From Rhizobiales bacterium GAS188 (GTDB lineage Bacteria; Pseudomonadota; Alphaproteobacteria; Rhizobiales; Beijerinckiaceae), in assembly GCA_900104855.1 (NCBI GenBank), contig FNSS01000001.1:5518001-5582000 (forward strand): a DNA stretch of 64,000 nucleotides, read 5' to 3'. Shown one piece after another: positions 43,206 to 51,696 of the stretch. Under the pieces are notes generated by a model. That model had not been told where the DNA came from. It saw only the letters and a list, made by a program, of their open reading frames with translations, and did not search any database. The translations under genes were made by a program, and so were the position numbers. Position 1 is the stretch's first letter. Every line of letters starts with the position of its first letter.

Positions 43206-43587
43206 GGAAGCGCAGTCTGCCCGAGACTTTGTGTATCGGAATCGATGGCTCTTGGGCTGCCCTCACATAACTCAACTTCGCAATCGGCGGATGACCGCGC
43301 GGCGAAGCCGTTCAGTCATCATGCAGGGAGCGCTGCACGGGTCCGCTTAGGACACGCCAAAGCGGCCGTTCCGCTATGCGAGGCGCGATCGACGCCATCA
43401 GGCTGTAGCAAAACTGAGCCTGGCCCCCGGCCTGCGAGCCTATCTTCGGGATTGAGAATTGCGCGACGCTGTCGTGTCGCAATGCGTGTCGCAACTGCGT
43501 TGCGCAAACGATTGGCATAGGCTAGCATCTCGATAATTACAAAAATCGTCCGGCGAATCTTAGCGGGCGGACCATAGGGAGGTCGGG
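43206..43587. other. Intergenic region with probable old operon promoter
   Basis: No supported gene. Near 43490-43520 TTGCGCAAACGATTGGCA carries LacI-type half-sites, consistent with a former regulated promoter for the deleted sugar operon remnant at 43588. Confidence 0.45.
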
Positions 43588-43757
43588 ATGAATCGTCGCA
43601 CGATTATGTCGTTTGCGAGCTTGTTTGCCCTTGCCGCAGTCATTGGCTTTACCGCTGGCGCACAAGCCGAGGACGCGTCCAGCAGATCGTGATCGGCGTG
43701 ATCGTGATTGCGGCTGTCGCATTCGATCGCTTCCTGAGAACCAGAGAGCGTTCATGA
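43588..43757 (+). pseudogene. Remnant of a deleted sugar ABC operon: binding-protein start joined to permease end
   Basis: GGGAGG precedes an ATG at 43588 that opens a signal peptide (MNRRTIMSFASLFALAAVIG, then FTAGAQAEDASS) ending in a stop at 43690-43692. In another frame, 43677-43757 reads VQQIVIGVIVIAAVAF then DRFLRTRERS and a stop, matching the C-terminus of RbsC-like permeases. The pieces abut, so one internal deletion likely removed the rest of the binding protein, the ATPase and most of the permease. The LacI gene follows 19 bases later. Confidence 0.72.
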
Positions 43758-43776
43758 TGGGCGCGCGAGCAACCGC

Positions 43777-44784
43777 ATGGTGACCATCAAGGACGTGGCC
43801 CGCGAGACGGGAGTCTCGGTCACCACTGTCTCGCATGTCGTGAACAAGACGCGATATGTGAAGCCGCAGACGATCGAGCGGGTCAAAGCGATGATCGCCG
43901 AGCTCGGTTATCAGCCGAGCGGCATCGCCCAGGCGTTGAAGGCCAATCGCACCTTCACGCTCGGCATGATCATCACGAATTCGACCAACCCGTTCTTCAC
44001 CGAAGTCATGCGTGGGGTCGAGGCGACCTGCAACGATCAAGGCTACAGCCTGATCCTTTGCCATTCGGGCGATGAGATGCAGAAGCTCGTCGGCTATCTC
44101 AAGACCCTGATGTCGAAGCGCATCGACGGTCTCGTGGTCATGACGACGAATGCCAATCAAGGTTTCTTCAATCGCTTGCATCAGGTGCGGCGCATCCCGG
44201 TCGTGGCCATCGACGCGATGCCGTCGGCGGTGGACTGCGTCGTCAATGACGATTCCGCGCTCGGCGGCAGGATCGCCGGGGACTTCCTGATCGGTCGCGG
44301 CTTTCGGAGGCTCGCCTGCATAGCCGGACCGCCGAACCACCCGCGATCGATCGAGCGTGTCGGCGGCTTCAAGTCGGCCCTTGCCGCTTCCGGTCTCGAT
44401 CCGCATACCCTCGTCACTGTTCCATCGGACCTGACGATAGGCGATGGCTATCGCGCCATGACGCAGTTGCTGCGCGACAGGCGCACATGGCCGGAGGCGA
44501 TCTTCGCCGGCAACGATCTCCTGGCCATGGGTGCGCTCTGCGCCATCCACGAACATGGTCTCTCCGTGCCCGACGACATTTCTGTGATCGGCTATGACGA
44601 CATCGAGCTTGCGAGCTACACCGCGCCTCCCTTGACCACCATTCGCCAGCCGGCCTTCGATATCGGCGCCAAGGCTGTCGACCTCGTCATTCAGTTTCTG
44701 GAGAAAGGGGAGGCGCTGCCGCGTCTGCAGACCTTTCCCCCTATTCTGGTCGAACGGCGGTCCGTCGGCCATGCAAAGGCCTGA
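43777..44784 (+). CDS. LacI family transcriptional regulator (RbsR-like)
   Basis: 335 residues. HTH VTIKDVARETGVSVTTVSHVVNKTRYV at the extreme N-terminus, hinge ELGYQPSGIAQALK, then effector domain LGMIITNSTNPFFTEVMRGVE, FAGNDLLAMGALCAIHEHG and DISVIGYDDIELASYTAPPLTTIRQP. Closest in style to ribose/galactose repressors. Follows the remnant permease and precedes the intact ABC operon; probably regulates the latter now. Confidence 0.92.
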   Translation: MVTIKDVARETGVSVTTVSHVVNKTRYVKPQTIERVKAMIAELGYQPSGIAQALKANRTFTLGMIITNSTNPFFTEVMRGVEATCNDQGYSLILCHSGDEMQKLVGYLKTLMSKRIDGLVVMTTNANQGFFNRLHQVRRIPVVAIDAMPSAVDCVVNDDSALGGRIAGDFLIGRGFRRLACIAGPPNHPRSIERVGGFKSALAASGLDPHTLVTVPSDLTIGDGYRAMTQLLRDRRTWPEAIFAGNDLLAMGALCAIHEHGLSVPDDISVIGYDDIELASYTAPPLTTIRQPAFDIGAKAVDLVIQFLEKGEALPRLQTFPPILVERRSVGHAKA

Positions 44785-44811
44785 ACGAAGGGAGTGATCT
44801 TCGATCCGACA

Positions 44812-44838
44812 CCAAGGGCCGATCGCATCGACCCTTGG
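44812..44838. repeat. Hairpin sharing motif and mismatch with 13274-13304
   Basis: CCAAGGGCCGAT (44812-44823), loop CGC, ATCGACCCTTGG (44827-44838), 11 of 12 paired. The one C-A mismatch is at the same relative place as in the hairpin at 13274. It lies 28 bases after the LacI stop and may terminate it. Confidence 0.7.
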
Positions 44839-44962
44839 CGCTGCGCTCGAAATTCCAGCCGATCTGCCGGCACGAATTCGAGCTGAGAACCAAGGCGGCA
44901 TGGCTCTACGAATGTCTTGCCGTCGGGATGCCAAGGAGGGCAGCTTCGGCTGGCCGATCACT

Positions 44963-44978
44963 AAGTGAACGATCACTT
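44963..44978. promoter_or_regulatory. Candidate operator for the sugar ABC operon
   Basis: AAGTGA-N4-TCACTT dyad 66 bases upstream of the binding-protein start. The LacI regulator encoded just upstream is the natural candidate to bind it. Confidence 0.45.
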
Positions 44979-45012
44979 GCAAGACGACTGCAAGACGACT
45001 TGCAAGATGACC
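44978..45012. repeat. 11-12 bp tandem triplicate
   Basis: TGCAAGACGAC, TGCAAGACGAC and TGCAAGATGAC in succession in the leader of the sugar binding-protein gene, directly after the candidate operator. Confidence 0.85.
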
Positions 45013-45044
45013 TGAAAGACCATTTCAATCTAGGGAGCAGAGAT

Positions 45045-46046
45045 ATGAATAGGCGTGAAGCCCTCAAAATCGGCGGCGTCTCCATGCTGGTGGGAAGCTT
45101 AGGATTCCCGCGGCTTGGGGCGGCTCAAGCTCAGAAGAGCATGGTGACGGTAGTCAAGATCGCCGGCATTCCCTGGTTCAACGCTCTTGAGAAAGGCATC
45201 CAGCGCGGCGCGAAGGAATTCGCGATCAACGCCTCGATGGTCGGGCCTGCCAATGTCGATCCGGCACAGCAGGTGAAGCTGCTCGAAGACCTGATCGCCA
45301 AGAAGGTCGATGTCATCGGCCTCGTGCCGCTCGACGTGAAAGTCTGCGAGCCGGTGCTGAAGCGCGCCCAGGCGGCTGGGATCAAGGTCATCACTCATGA
45401 GGGGCCCGAGCAGGAAGGCCGCGATTGGAACGTCGAATTGATCGATTCGGTCAAATTCGGCGAAATCCAGATGCAGCGCCTTGCCAAGGAACTGGGCGAG
45501 GAGGGCGATTATGTCGCCTATGTCGGCACCCTCACCACGCCATTGCACAACAAATGGTGTGATGCCGCCATCGCCTATCAGAAGGCTCATTACCCGAAGA
45601 TGAAGCTTGCCGCCGACCGCTTCCCCGGCGCCGACGAGATCGACACCTCGCAGAAGACGACGCTCGACGTGATCAAGGCCTATCCGAACCTCAAGGGCAT
45701 CCTCGGCTTTGGCTCCAACGGCCCGATCGGCGCCGGCAATGCCGTGCGCCAGCAGAAACTCGGCAAGAAGATCGCGGTCGTCGGCACGGTGCTGCCGTCC
45801 CAGGCTAAGGGCCTGATCGAAGAGGGCATCATCCGCGAGGGCTTCCTGTGGAATCCAACCGATGCCGGCTATGCGATGGTCTCCGTCGCCAAGCTCGTGC
45901 TTGACGGCAAGGAGATCAAGGACGGGATCGACGTGCCGGGGCTCGGCAAGGCGGCGGTCGACGCCGCAAACAAACAGATCAAGGTCGACAAGATCATGCG
46001 CATCAACAAGGATACCGTCGATGGCCTGATCGCTCAGGGTCTCTGA
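45045..46046 (+). CDS. Sugar / AI-2-type ABC substrate-binding protein (Peripla_BP_4)
   Basis: 333 residues from the ATG at 45045 (GGGAGCAGAG upstream). Signal begins MNRREALKIGGVSMLVGSLGF, a Tat-like RR followed by a hydrophobic stretch. Mature part VTVVKIAGIPWFNALEKGIQRGAKEF, DPAQQVKLLEDLIAKKVDVIGLVPLD, PTDAGYAMVSVAKLVLDGKEI and DVPGLGKAAVD matches LsrB/RhaS-type receptors. The ligand may be a pentose, rhamnose or AI-2. First gene of the operon. Confidence 0.9.
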   Translation: MNRREALKIGGVSMLVGSLGFPRLGAAQAQKSMVTVVKIAGIPWFNALEKGIQRGAKEFAINASMVGPANVDPAQQVKLLEDLIAKKVDVIGLVPLDVKVCEPVLKRAQAAGIKVITHEGPEQEGRDWNVELIDSVKFGEIQMQRLAKELGEEGDYVAYVGTLTTPLHNKWCDAAIAYQKAHYPKMKLAADRFPGADEIDTSQKTTLDVIKAYPNLKGILGFGSNGPIGAGNAVRQQKLGKKIAVVGTVLPSQAKGLIEEGIIREGFLWNPTDAGYAMVSVAKLVLDGKEIKDGIDVPGLGKAAVDAANKQIKVDKIMRINKDTVDGLIAQGL

Positions 46047-46099
46047 GGGGACCTGTCCCGCATGCGATCGGGCCGTGAGGGCCCGGTCGCATGCCCTTG

Positions 46100-46158
46100 G
46101 TGCAGCGAATCCGAAATTCGCATCACTTTGGGGGATAGGAACTTCAAATTCACCACAC
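46100..46158. repeat. MITE-like repeat C, hybrid of types A and B
   Basis: Left end GTGCAGCGAATCCGAAATTC is identical to repeat A; right end GGAACTTCAAATTCACCACAC is identical to repeat B. TA follows at 46159-46160; the left flank is TG. 59 bp, lying between the binding protein and ATPase genes of the sugar operon. Confidence 0.75.
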
Positions 46159-46222
46159 TAGCCGGGCGAGGGCCGCGCGCCGCTGCCCGCGGCCACGCGA
46201 CGAACCAGCTCCTCGGTAAGCG

Positions 46223-47707
46223 ATGCCACCCTTTCTCGAATTGACGGCGATCGGCAAGAGCTTCGGGGGCGTTCGTGCCCTCGAGGATGTCGACCTGACG
46301 CTTGAGCCCGGCGAGGTTCATTGCATCGTCGGCGAGAATGGCTCCGGCAAGTCGACCCTGATCAAGATCATCTCGGGGGTCGTGTCTCCGGAGCCTGGCG
46401 GGCGGATCGTCATCGAAGGCCAGGATTACCCTGCGCTGACGCCCGTGCTCTCGACCTCTTGCGGGGTCCAGGTGATCTATCAGGACCTTTCCTTGTTTCC
46501 GAACCTGACCGTCGCCGAGAACATCGCCGTCTCTCGGCATCTCGGCGCCCTGAAACGGGTCGACTGGAGGAAGATGCGCGAGATCGCCGCCGTCGCGGTC
46601 GCCAAGATCGGCGTCAAGCTCGACCTTGACGCGAAGGTCGAGGATCTCTCCATCGCCAATCGCCAGCTCGTCGCGATCTGCCGGGCGATGGCGGCGGATG
46701 CCAAGCTCATGATCATGGACGAGCCGACGGCCTCGCTCACTCGCCATGAGGTCGACGCGCTTCTCGGCCTCGTCCGCGACCTGAAGAGCCGCGGCGTCTG
46801 CATCGTCTTCGTCAGCCATCGGCTCGACGAGGTGCTCGAAGTCGCCGAACGGGTCACGGTGCTGCGTGACGGGCGCAAGGTCGGCACCTTCGAGGCGAGC
46901 GACATGGACGACAAGAAGCTCGCCCATCTGATGACCGGCAAGGAGTTCGTCTACGAGCCGCCTTGGCTCGACCTCTCTTGCGCCCCGATCGTCTTGTCGG
47001 TCTCCGGGCTGACACGCCTCGGGGACTACCGCGACATTTCCTTCGAGGTCCGTGCCGGCGAGGTCTTGGGCATCACGGGCCTGCTCGGCTCGGGGCGGAC
47101 GGAACTCGCGCTGACCCTGTTCGGCATGAACCCCTCGGATGCGGGCGAGGTCCGGATCGCCGGGCGGCCGGTCGCGCTGACCAGCAACCGGCAGGCGATC
47201 GAAGAAGGCATCGCCTATGTCTCGGAGGATCGGCTGACGCTCGGCCTCGTCCTCGATCAGCCGATCGCGTCGAATCTTCTCCTCACGGTGCTCGACCGGC
47301 TTGTCGGGCGCTTCGGCCTGCTCGACATGGCGAAACGCCGCTCCACGGTCGCCCATTGGATCAAGGAGCTCTCGATCAAGGTCTCCGATCCCGAGAACCC
47401 GGTGAAGACGCTGTCGGGCGGAAATCAGCAGCGCGTCGTGCTGGCGAAATGGATGGCGTTGCAGCCGCGCCTTTTGATCTTGGACAGCCCGACGGTCGGC
47501 GTCGACATCAACGGCAAAGACGGCATCTACGCCGTCATCCGTGGTCTCGCGGAAGCCGGTGTCGCCATCGTCATGATCTCGGACGATATCCCCGAGGTCC
47601 TCTATCACAGCCATCGCGTCCTCATCATGCGCGGCGGCGAGATCACCGGTGAGTTCGACACGAAGCAGAGTTCGGAACAGGAGCTGAGGGCCGTGATCGA
47701 TGCTTGA
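46223..47707 (+). CDS. Sugar ABC ATPase, double domain (RbsA/MglA type)
   Basis: 494 residues, two ATPase halves. Half 1: GENGSGKSTL, signature-like LSIANRQLVAICRAM, LMIMDEPTASLT, VFVSHRLDEV. Half 2 from about residue 255: degenerate Walker A GLLGSGRTEL, signature LSGGNQQRVVLAKW, LLILDSPTVGVD (Ser replaces the catalytic Glu). Asymmetry of this kind is normal in the family. Overlaps the next permease by eight bases. A MITE lies between it and the binding-protein gene. Confidence 0.92.
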   Translation: MPPFLELTAIGKSFGGVRALEDVDLTLEPGEVHCIVGENGSGKSTLIKIISGVVSPEPGGRIVIEGQDYPALTPVLSTSCGVQVIYQDLSLFPNLTVAENIAVSRHLGALKRVDWRKMREIAAVAVAKIGVKLDLDAKVEDLSIANRQLVAICRAMAADAKLMIMDEPTASLTRHEVDALLGLVRDLKSRGVCIVFVSHRLDEVLEVAERVTVLRDGRKVGTFEASDMDDKKLAHLMTGKEFVYEPPWLDLSCAPIVLSVSGLTRLGDYRDISFEVRAGEVLGITGLLGSGRTELALTLFGMNPSDAGEVRIAGRPVALTSNRQAIEEGIAYVSEDRLTLGLVLDQPIASNLLLTVLDRLVGRFGLLDMAKRRSTVAHWIKELSIKVSDPENPVKTLSGGNQQRVVLAKWMALQPRLLILDSPTVGVDINGKDGIYAVIRGLAEAGVAIVMISDDIPEVLYHSHRVLIMRGGEITGEFDTKQSSEQELRAVIDA

Positions 47708-48695
47708 CGTTGTGACAAGGCTCCGCCGGCGAACCGAATTCTGGCTCCTCCTCGTGATCGTCCTCCTCTGCGGGAGCTTGTCGCTCACGACCGATTCCTT
47801 CCTCACCTTGCGCAACCTTTCGGACCTCCTGACCTCGAACGCCTTCACGGGCATTCTCTGCGCCGGGTTGCTCGTCGTCCTGATTTCGGGGGGTATCGAC
47901 ATTTCGTTCACGGCGAGCGCCTCGGTCGCCCAATATGTCGCGCTCAGCATCGCCAACGCCTATGGCGCGAACTGGGTCACGCTGTTCCTGCTCGCCGGGT
48001 CGGTCGGCGCTGCTTGCGGGCTCGCGAACGCGGTGGTGATCCATCGCTTCGGCATCAAGAGCATCATCGTGACGATCGCCACGCTCAATATCTTCTACGG
48101 CCTGCTTATCTTCGTCACCTCGGGCAAATACATCTACAATCTGCCCGACTGGTTCGCGGCCGGCATCAGCTGGTTCGAATTCACCGACAAGGAAGACATC
48201 ACCTATTCGATCAACCTGCAGATCCTCGTCCTGATCGTCTGCTTCCTCTTGACCTTCATCCTGCTCGCCAGGACCAATATCGGGCGCCAGATCTACGCCA
48301 TGGGGGGCAATCCGGATGCCGCCCAGCGTCTCGGCTTCCACATCTTCAGGCTGCATCTCGTGGTCTACGGCTATATGGGCCTGATGGCCGGGATCGCTTC
48401 GCTCGTCCAGGCGCAGCTTGCCCAGTCGGTCGCCCCGACCGTGCTCGTCGGCAAGGAGCTCGACGTGCTTGCCGCCGTGGTCCTCGGCGGGGCGAGCCTC
48501 AACGGCGGAGTGGGCACGGTGTTCGGCACGATCCTCGGCCTCGTCCTGCTGGCGCTGATGCAGAACGGCCTCGTCCTCGTCGGCGTCTCGTCCTATTGGC
48601 TGCAATTCCTCATCGGCATCGTCATTCTGACCGCGGTTTCCTTCACCGCGGTCCAGAGCAGGAGCTCGGCGTCGCAGCGGAGGGCCCCGGCATGA
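47700..48695 (+). CDS. Sugar ABC permease 1 (RbsC type)
   Basis: 331 residues, about ten helices; hallmark GGIDISFTASASVAQYVA, ALARTNIGRQIYAMGGNPDAAQRLGF and LAAVVLGGASLNGGVGTVFGTILG of the BPD_transp_2 family. Overlaps the ATPase gene by eight bases and the second permease by four. With permease 2 it forms a heterodimeric channel, as in LsrCD and rhamnose systems. Confidence 0.92.
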   Translation: MLDVVTRLRRRTEFWLLLVIVLLCGSLSLTTDSFLTLRNLSDLLTSNAFTGILCAGLLVVLISGGIDISFTASASVAQYVALSIANAYGANWVTLFLLAGSVGAACGLANAVVIHRFGIKSIIVTIATLNIFYGLLIFVTSGKYIYNLPDWFAAGISWFEFTDKEDITYSINLQILVLIVCFLLTFILLARTNIGRQIYAMGGNPDAAQRLGFHIFRLHLVVYGYMGLMAGIASLVQAQLAQSVAPTVLVGKELDVLAAVVLGGASLNGGVGTVFGTILGLVLLALMQNGLVLVGVSSYWLQFLIGIVILTAVSFTAVQSRSSASQRRAPA

Positions 48696-49714
48696 AGCAC
48701 ATGGCTTCCTCCGCGGCTCGAGCGCCAGTCGCTTACCTCGCGGACATGGCGCTGCATTCGACGATCGGCGGGCTCACCGTCTTGCTGCTCGCGCTTCTCC
48801 TGCTCTTCACGGCCATGATCGGCGAGCATTTCATCTCGCTATCGACGCTGCAATCCATGGCCTTCCAGTTGCCGGAGCTCGGCATCCTCTCGCTTGCGAT
48901 GATGGTCACCTTGCTCAAGGGCGGCATCAATCTGTCGCTCATCTCGACGGCCAATCTCTGCGCTCTGACCATGGCCTTCGTCATGACCCGGCTGGTGCCG
49001 GGCAGCGATGGTCTGCTCTGGGGCTTCTGGCAGGTCGTCGCGATCGCCGCGGGTCTCGGGGTCGCGGCGCTGATCGGGATCATCAACGGTTATCTGATCG
49101 CCTATCTCGGCGTGTCACCGATCCTGGCGACGCTCGGCACCATGACGATGGTCAAGGGGCTTGCGATCGGGCTTACGCGCGGCAATGTCATTTCCGATTT
49201 TCCCGCGCCGATCGTCTTCATCGGCAATGGCACGCTTTTCGGCATCCCCGTCGCCATGGCGGTCTTCGTCCTGTGCGCCGTCCCCTTCGCCGTCATGCTC
49301 GGCCGCACTCCCATGGGGACGGCGATCTACATGATCGGCTCGAACGAGAAGGCGACGCGATTTTCAGGCATCGACACGAGACGCGTGATGATGCGAGTCT
49401 ATCTCCTGTCGAGCCTGCTTGCCGCCATTGCCGCCGTCGTCATGATGGCGCGCTTCAACTCGGCGAACGCCTCCTATGGCGAAAGCTACCTCCTCGTCAC
49501 GATCCTCGCGGCCGTGCTCGGGGGCGTCAACCCCTATGGCGGCGCCGGCAAGGTCATGGGCCTCGTCTTGTCGCTCGTGATCCTGCAGATGATCTCCTCG
49601 GCCTTCAATCTCTTGGGCCTGAGCCAATTCCTGACCATCGCCATCTGGGGCGTGATCCTGATCCTCGTCAGCGCCGCGGCCATCAGGAGCGCGCGCCTTG
49701 GTCGGCGAAGGTGA
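48692..49714 (+). CDS. Sugar ABC permease 2 (RbsC type)
   Basis: 340 residues from the ATG at 48692 (ATGA overlap). KGGINLSLISTANLCAL, RTPMGTAIYMIGSNEKATRFSGI and LAAVLGGVNPYGGAGKVMGLVLSL are the family boxes, slightly diverged from permease 1. The longer frame from 48014 is a shadow. Ends the sugar operon; the next 150 bases before the TRAP gene hold no gene. Confidence 0.91.
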   Translation: MKHMASSAARAPVAYLADMALHSTIGGLTVLLLALLLLFTAMIGEHFISLSTLQSMAFQLPELGILSLAMMVTLLKGGINLSLISTANLCALTMAFVMTRLVPGSDGLLWGFWQVVAIAAGLGVAALIGIINGYLIAYLGVSPILATLGTMTMVKGLAIGLTRGNVISDFPAPIVFIGNGTLFGIPVAMAVFVLCAVPFAVMLGRTPMGTAIYMIGSNEKATRFSGIDTRRVMMRVYLLSSLLAAIAAVVMMARFNSANASYGESYLLVTILAAVLGGVNPYGGAGKVMGLVLSLVILQMISSAFNLLGLSQFLTIAIWGVILILVSAAAIRSARLGRRR

Positions 49715-49868
49715 ACGCTCCCGCTTGACGCCCCGCCACGGCTGCCGATAGCCTTTCGCAAAGGGTGGGCTCCTCGGAGACCGCGCCGGCGATGCCGGGG
49801 CGCGGTTTCCGACGCGTCTTCATAGAAAGTTGATCGCGCGGCCGCGCGATCCAGGGAGGATGAAGCCG

Positions 49869-50912
49869 ATGAAGACCTTCGCAGTCGCTCTGACGGCCAC
49901 GCTCGCGGCCGCCTCGACCATGGCCCTCTCGCCCGTGCTCGTCTCGCCTGCCTCGGCGCAGGACAAGCCGGTGATGCTCAAGCTCTCCCATTGGGTGCCG
50001 CCCTCGCATCCGCTGCAGAAGGCGATCCAGGATTGGGCCGAGGACCTCAAGAAAGAGAGCGGCGGCTCGATCTCCTTCACGATCTTTCCCTCCGAGCAGC
50101 TCGGCAAGGCCTTCGACCATTACGACATGGCCCGCGACGGCATCGCCGATTTCACCTATGTCAATCCGGGCTATCAGCCGGGCCGCTTCCCGGTCGTCGC
50201 CGCGGGCGAGCTGCCCTTCCTGATCTCCGACGCCCATACCGGCTCGGCCGCGCTCGACGCCTGGTATCGCGCCTATGCGGCCCAGGAGATGAAGGATGTG
50301 CATTACTGCTTCGCCTTCGTCCATGATCCCGGCACGTTGCACGCCAACAAGAAGATCCTGCTGCCCTCCGAGATCAAGGGCATGAAGATCAGGCCGGCCA
50401 ATGCTACGATCGGCGCCTTCGTCGTCTCGCTCGGCGGCACCAATGTCCAGGCCTCGGCGCCAGAATCGCGCGACGCGCTCGAGCGCGGCGTCGCCGACGC
50501 CATCACCTTCCCCTGGGGTTCGGTGGTGCTGTTCGGCATCGACAAGGCGGTCAAATACCATATGGACGTGCCGCTCTATGTGTCGGCCTTCACCTGGGTG
50601 ATGAACAAGAAAGTCTATGACGACATGTCGCCGAACCAGAAGAAAGCGGTCGACGACCATTGCACCACCGAATGGGCGCAGCGCTTCGCCAGCCCCTGGG
50701 CCGATTTCGAGCATGCCGGCCGCGACAAGATCAAGGCGGAGGCGGGCCATGAGGTCTATGCGCTCAATGTCGACCAGCTGACCGCCTGGCGGCAGGCGAC
50801 GGATCCGCTGAAGGCGAAATGGGCCGAGGGCGCTAAGAAGGCCGGCATCGATCCCGACAAGGCCTTCGCCGATCTCAAGGGGATGCTGGATAAATTCAAA
50901 GCGGGCTTCTGA
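49869..50912 (+). CDS. TRAP transporter substrate-binding protein (DctP type)
   Basis: 347 residues. The ATG at 49869 lies nine bases after GGGAGG; an ATG at 49860 abuts it. Signal peptide KTFAVALTATLAAASTMAL to SPASAQD. DctP features: LKLSHWVPPSHPLQKAIQDWAEDLKKESGGSI, FPSEQLGKAFDHYDMARDGIADF, LKGMKIRPANA and the ligand Arg region. Typical ligands are C4-dicarboxylates and aromatic or keto acids. Followed by a large palindrome, then DctQ and DctM genes. Confidence 0.92.
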   Translation: MKTFAVALTATLAAASTMALSPVLVSPASAQDKPVMLKLSHWVPPSHPLQKAIQDWAEDLKKESGGSISFTIFPSEQLGKAFDHYDMARDGIADFTYVNPGYQPGRFPVVAAGELPFLISDAHTGSAALDAWYRAYAAQEMKDVHYCFAFVHDPGTLHANKKILLPSEIKGMKIRPANATIGAFVVSLGGTNVQASAPESRDALERGVADAITFPWGSVVLFGIDKAVKYHMDVPLYVSAFTWVMNKKVYDDMSPNQKKAVDDHCTTEWAQRFASPWADFEHAGRDKIKAEAGHEVYALNVDQLTAWRQATDPLKAKWAEGAKKAGIDPDKAFADLKGMLDKFKAGF

Positions 50913-50946
50913 ATTGGCCGCTAGTCGCAAGCGCCAGCGTGGCTCC

Positions 50947-51110
50947 CTCTCCTCGCCAGTTCGCGGGAACTTCGCGGGGAGAGGGCGGGGGGTGAGGGGC
51001 TGGGTGAATGTGAGCCAGCGCCGATGATACTCACCCAGCCCCTCACCCGCTCCCTCGCTGCGCTCGGGATCGACCTCTCCCCGCAAGGGCGGGGCGAGGT
51101 GGGCGCTGGC
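50947..51110. repeat. Large palindromic repeat between TRAP dctP and dctQ genes
   Basis: Core: GTGAGGGGCTGGGTGA (50992-51007) with its perfect inverted copy (51031-51046). Outer arms CTCTCCTCGCC...GGGGAGAGGGCGGGG and ACCTCTCCCCGCAAGGGCGGGGCGAGGTGGGCGC belong to the dispersed family at 6190, 10587 and 18248. May lower expression of the membrane subunits relative to the binding protein. Confidence 0.8.
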
Positions 51111-51144
51111 GCCCTCTGTCACCGCGATTAGCGATTGGACGAAG

Positions 51145-51696
51145 GTGGTGAGACAAGAGGCCGTTCCCGAAAATGCAGTACCGGCTGCGCCGCGCAGCCC
51201 GATGGACCGCTTCATCGACGCTATCGAGCTCCTCGCCGCGATCTTCGTCGGCCTCGTCGCCGCCGACACTTTCATCTCGGTGATCTTGCGGAAATTCTTC
51301 TCGACCTCGATCCCCGACAGCTATGATTTCGGGCGGATGCTGCTCGGCATCCTGATCTTCTGGGGCATCGCGGCGACGAGCTATCGCGGCACCCATATCA
51401 CGGTCGATCTCGTCTGGGCCTCGGTGTCCCCGAAATATCAGCGTGCTATCGATATCTTCGCGACGCTCGTCCTGCTGTTCGTGGTGACCATGCAGACGAC
51501 CATGCTGTTCGACAAGGTGACGCAGACGCGCATCGACAATGTGCTGACCTATGATCTGCATCTGCCGACCTGGCCGTTCTTCGCCGTCGCCTGGGCGGGC
51601 GACGTCTCGGCAGTGCTCTTGATCGCGGTCCGCACCTGGCGGCTGATCTTCTCGCCCGAGCTCGTCTCGCGCGAATACGTCAAGCCGGTCGAATGA
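51145..51696 (+). CDS. TRAP transporter small permease (DctQ type)
   Basis: 183 residues, four helices: AIELLAAIFVGLVAADTFISVILR, FGRMLLGILIFWGIAATSYRG, IDIFATLVLLFVVTMQTTML and TWPFFAVAWAGDVSAVLLIAVRTW. HITVDL in loop 2 is the DctQ signature. Starts at one of two adjacent GTG codons (51145, 51148) with a weak ribosome-binding site. Its stop overlaps the first unit of a 14-bp tandem repeat leading to the DctM gene. Confidence 0.88.
   Translation: MVRQEAVPENAVPAAPRSPMDRFIDAIELLAAIFVGLVAADTFISVILRKFFSTSIPDSYDFGRMLLGILIFWGIAATSYRGTHITVDLVWASVSPKYQRAIDIFATLVLLFVVTMQTTMLFDKVTQTRIDNVLTYDLHLPTWPFFAVAWAGDVSAVLLIAVRTWRLIFSPELVSREYVKPVE

Noticed and set aside
43245-43520. Plus-strand frame before the ABC remnant
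   Set aside because: No start context or domain; composition like other chance frames.
44978-45012. Short repeats as a CRISPR array
   Set aside because: Units are 11-12 bp, directly adjacent without spacers, and no cas genes are present.
46034-47956. Long minus-strand frame (640 codons)
   Set aside because: Antisense to the double-domain sugar ATPase; Asp/Arg/His-rich, no domain.
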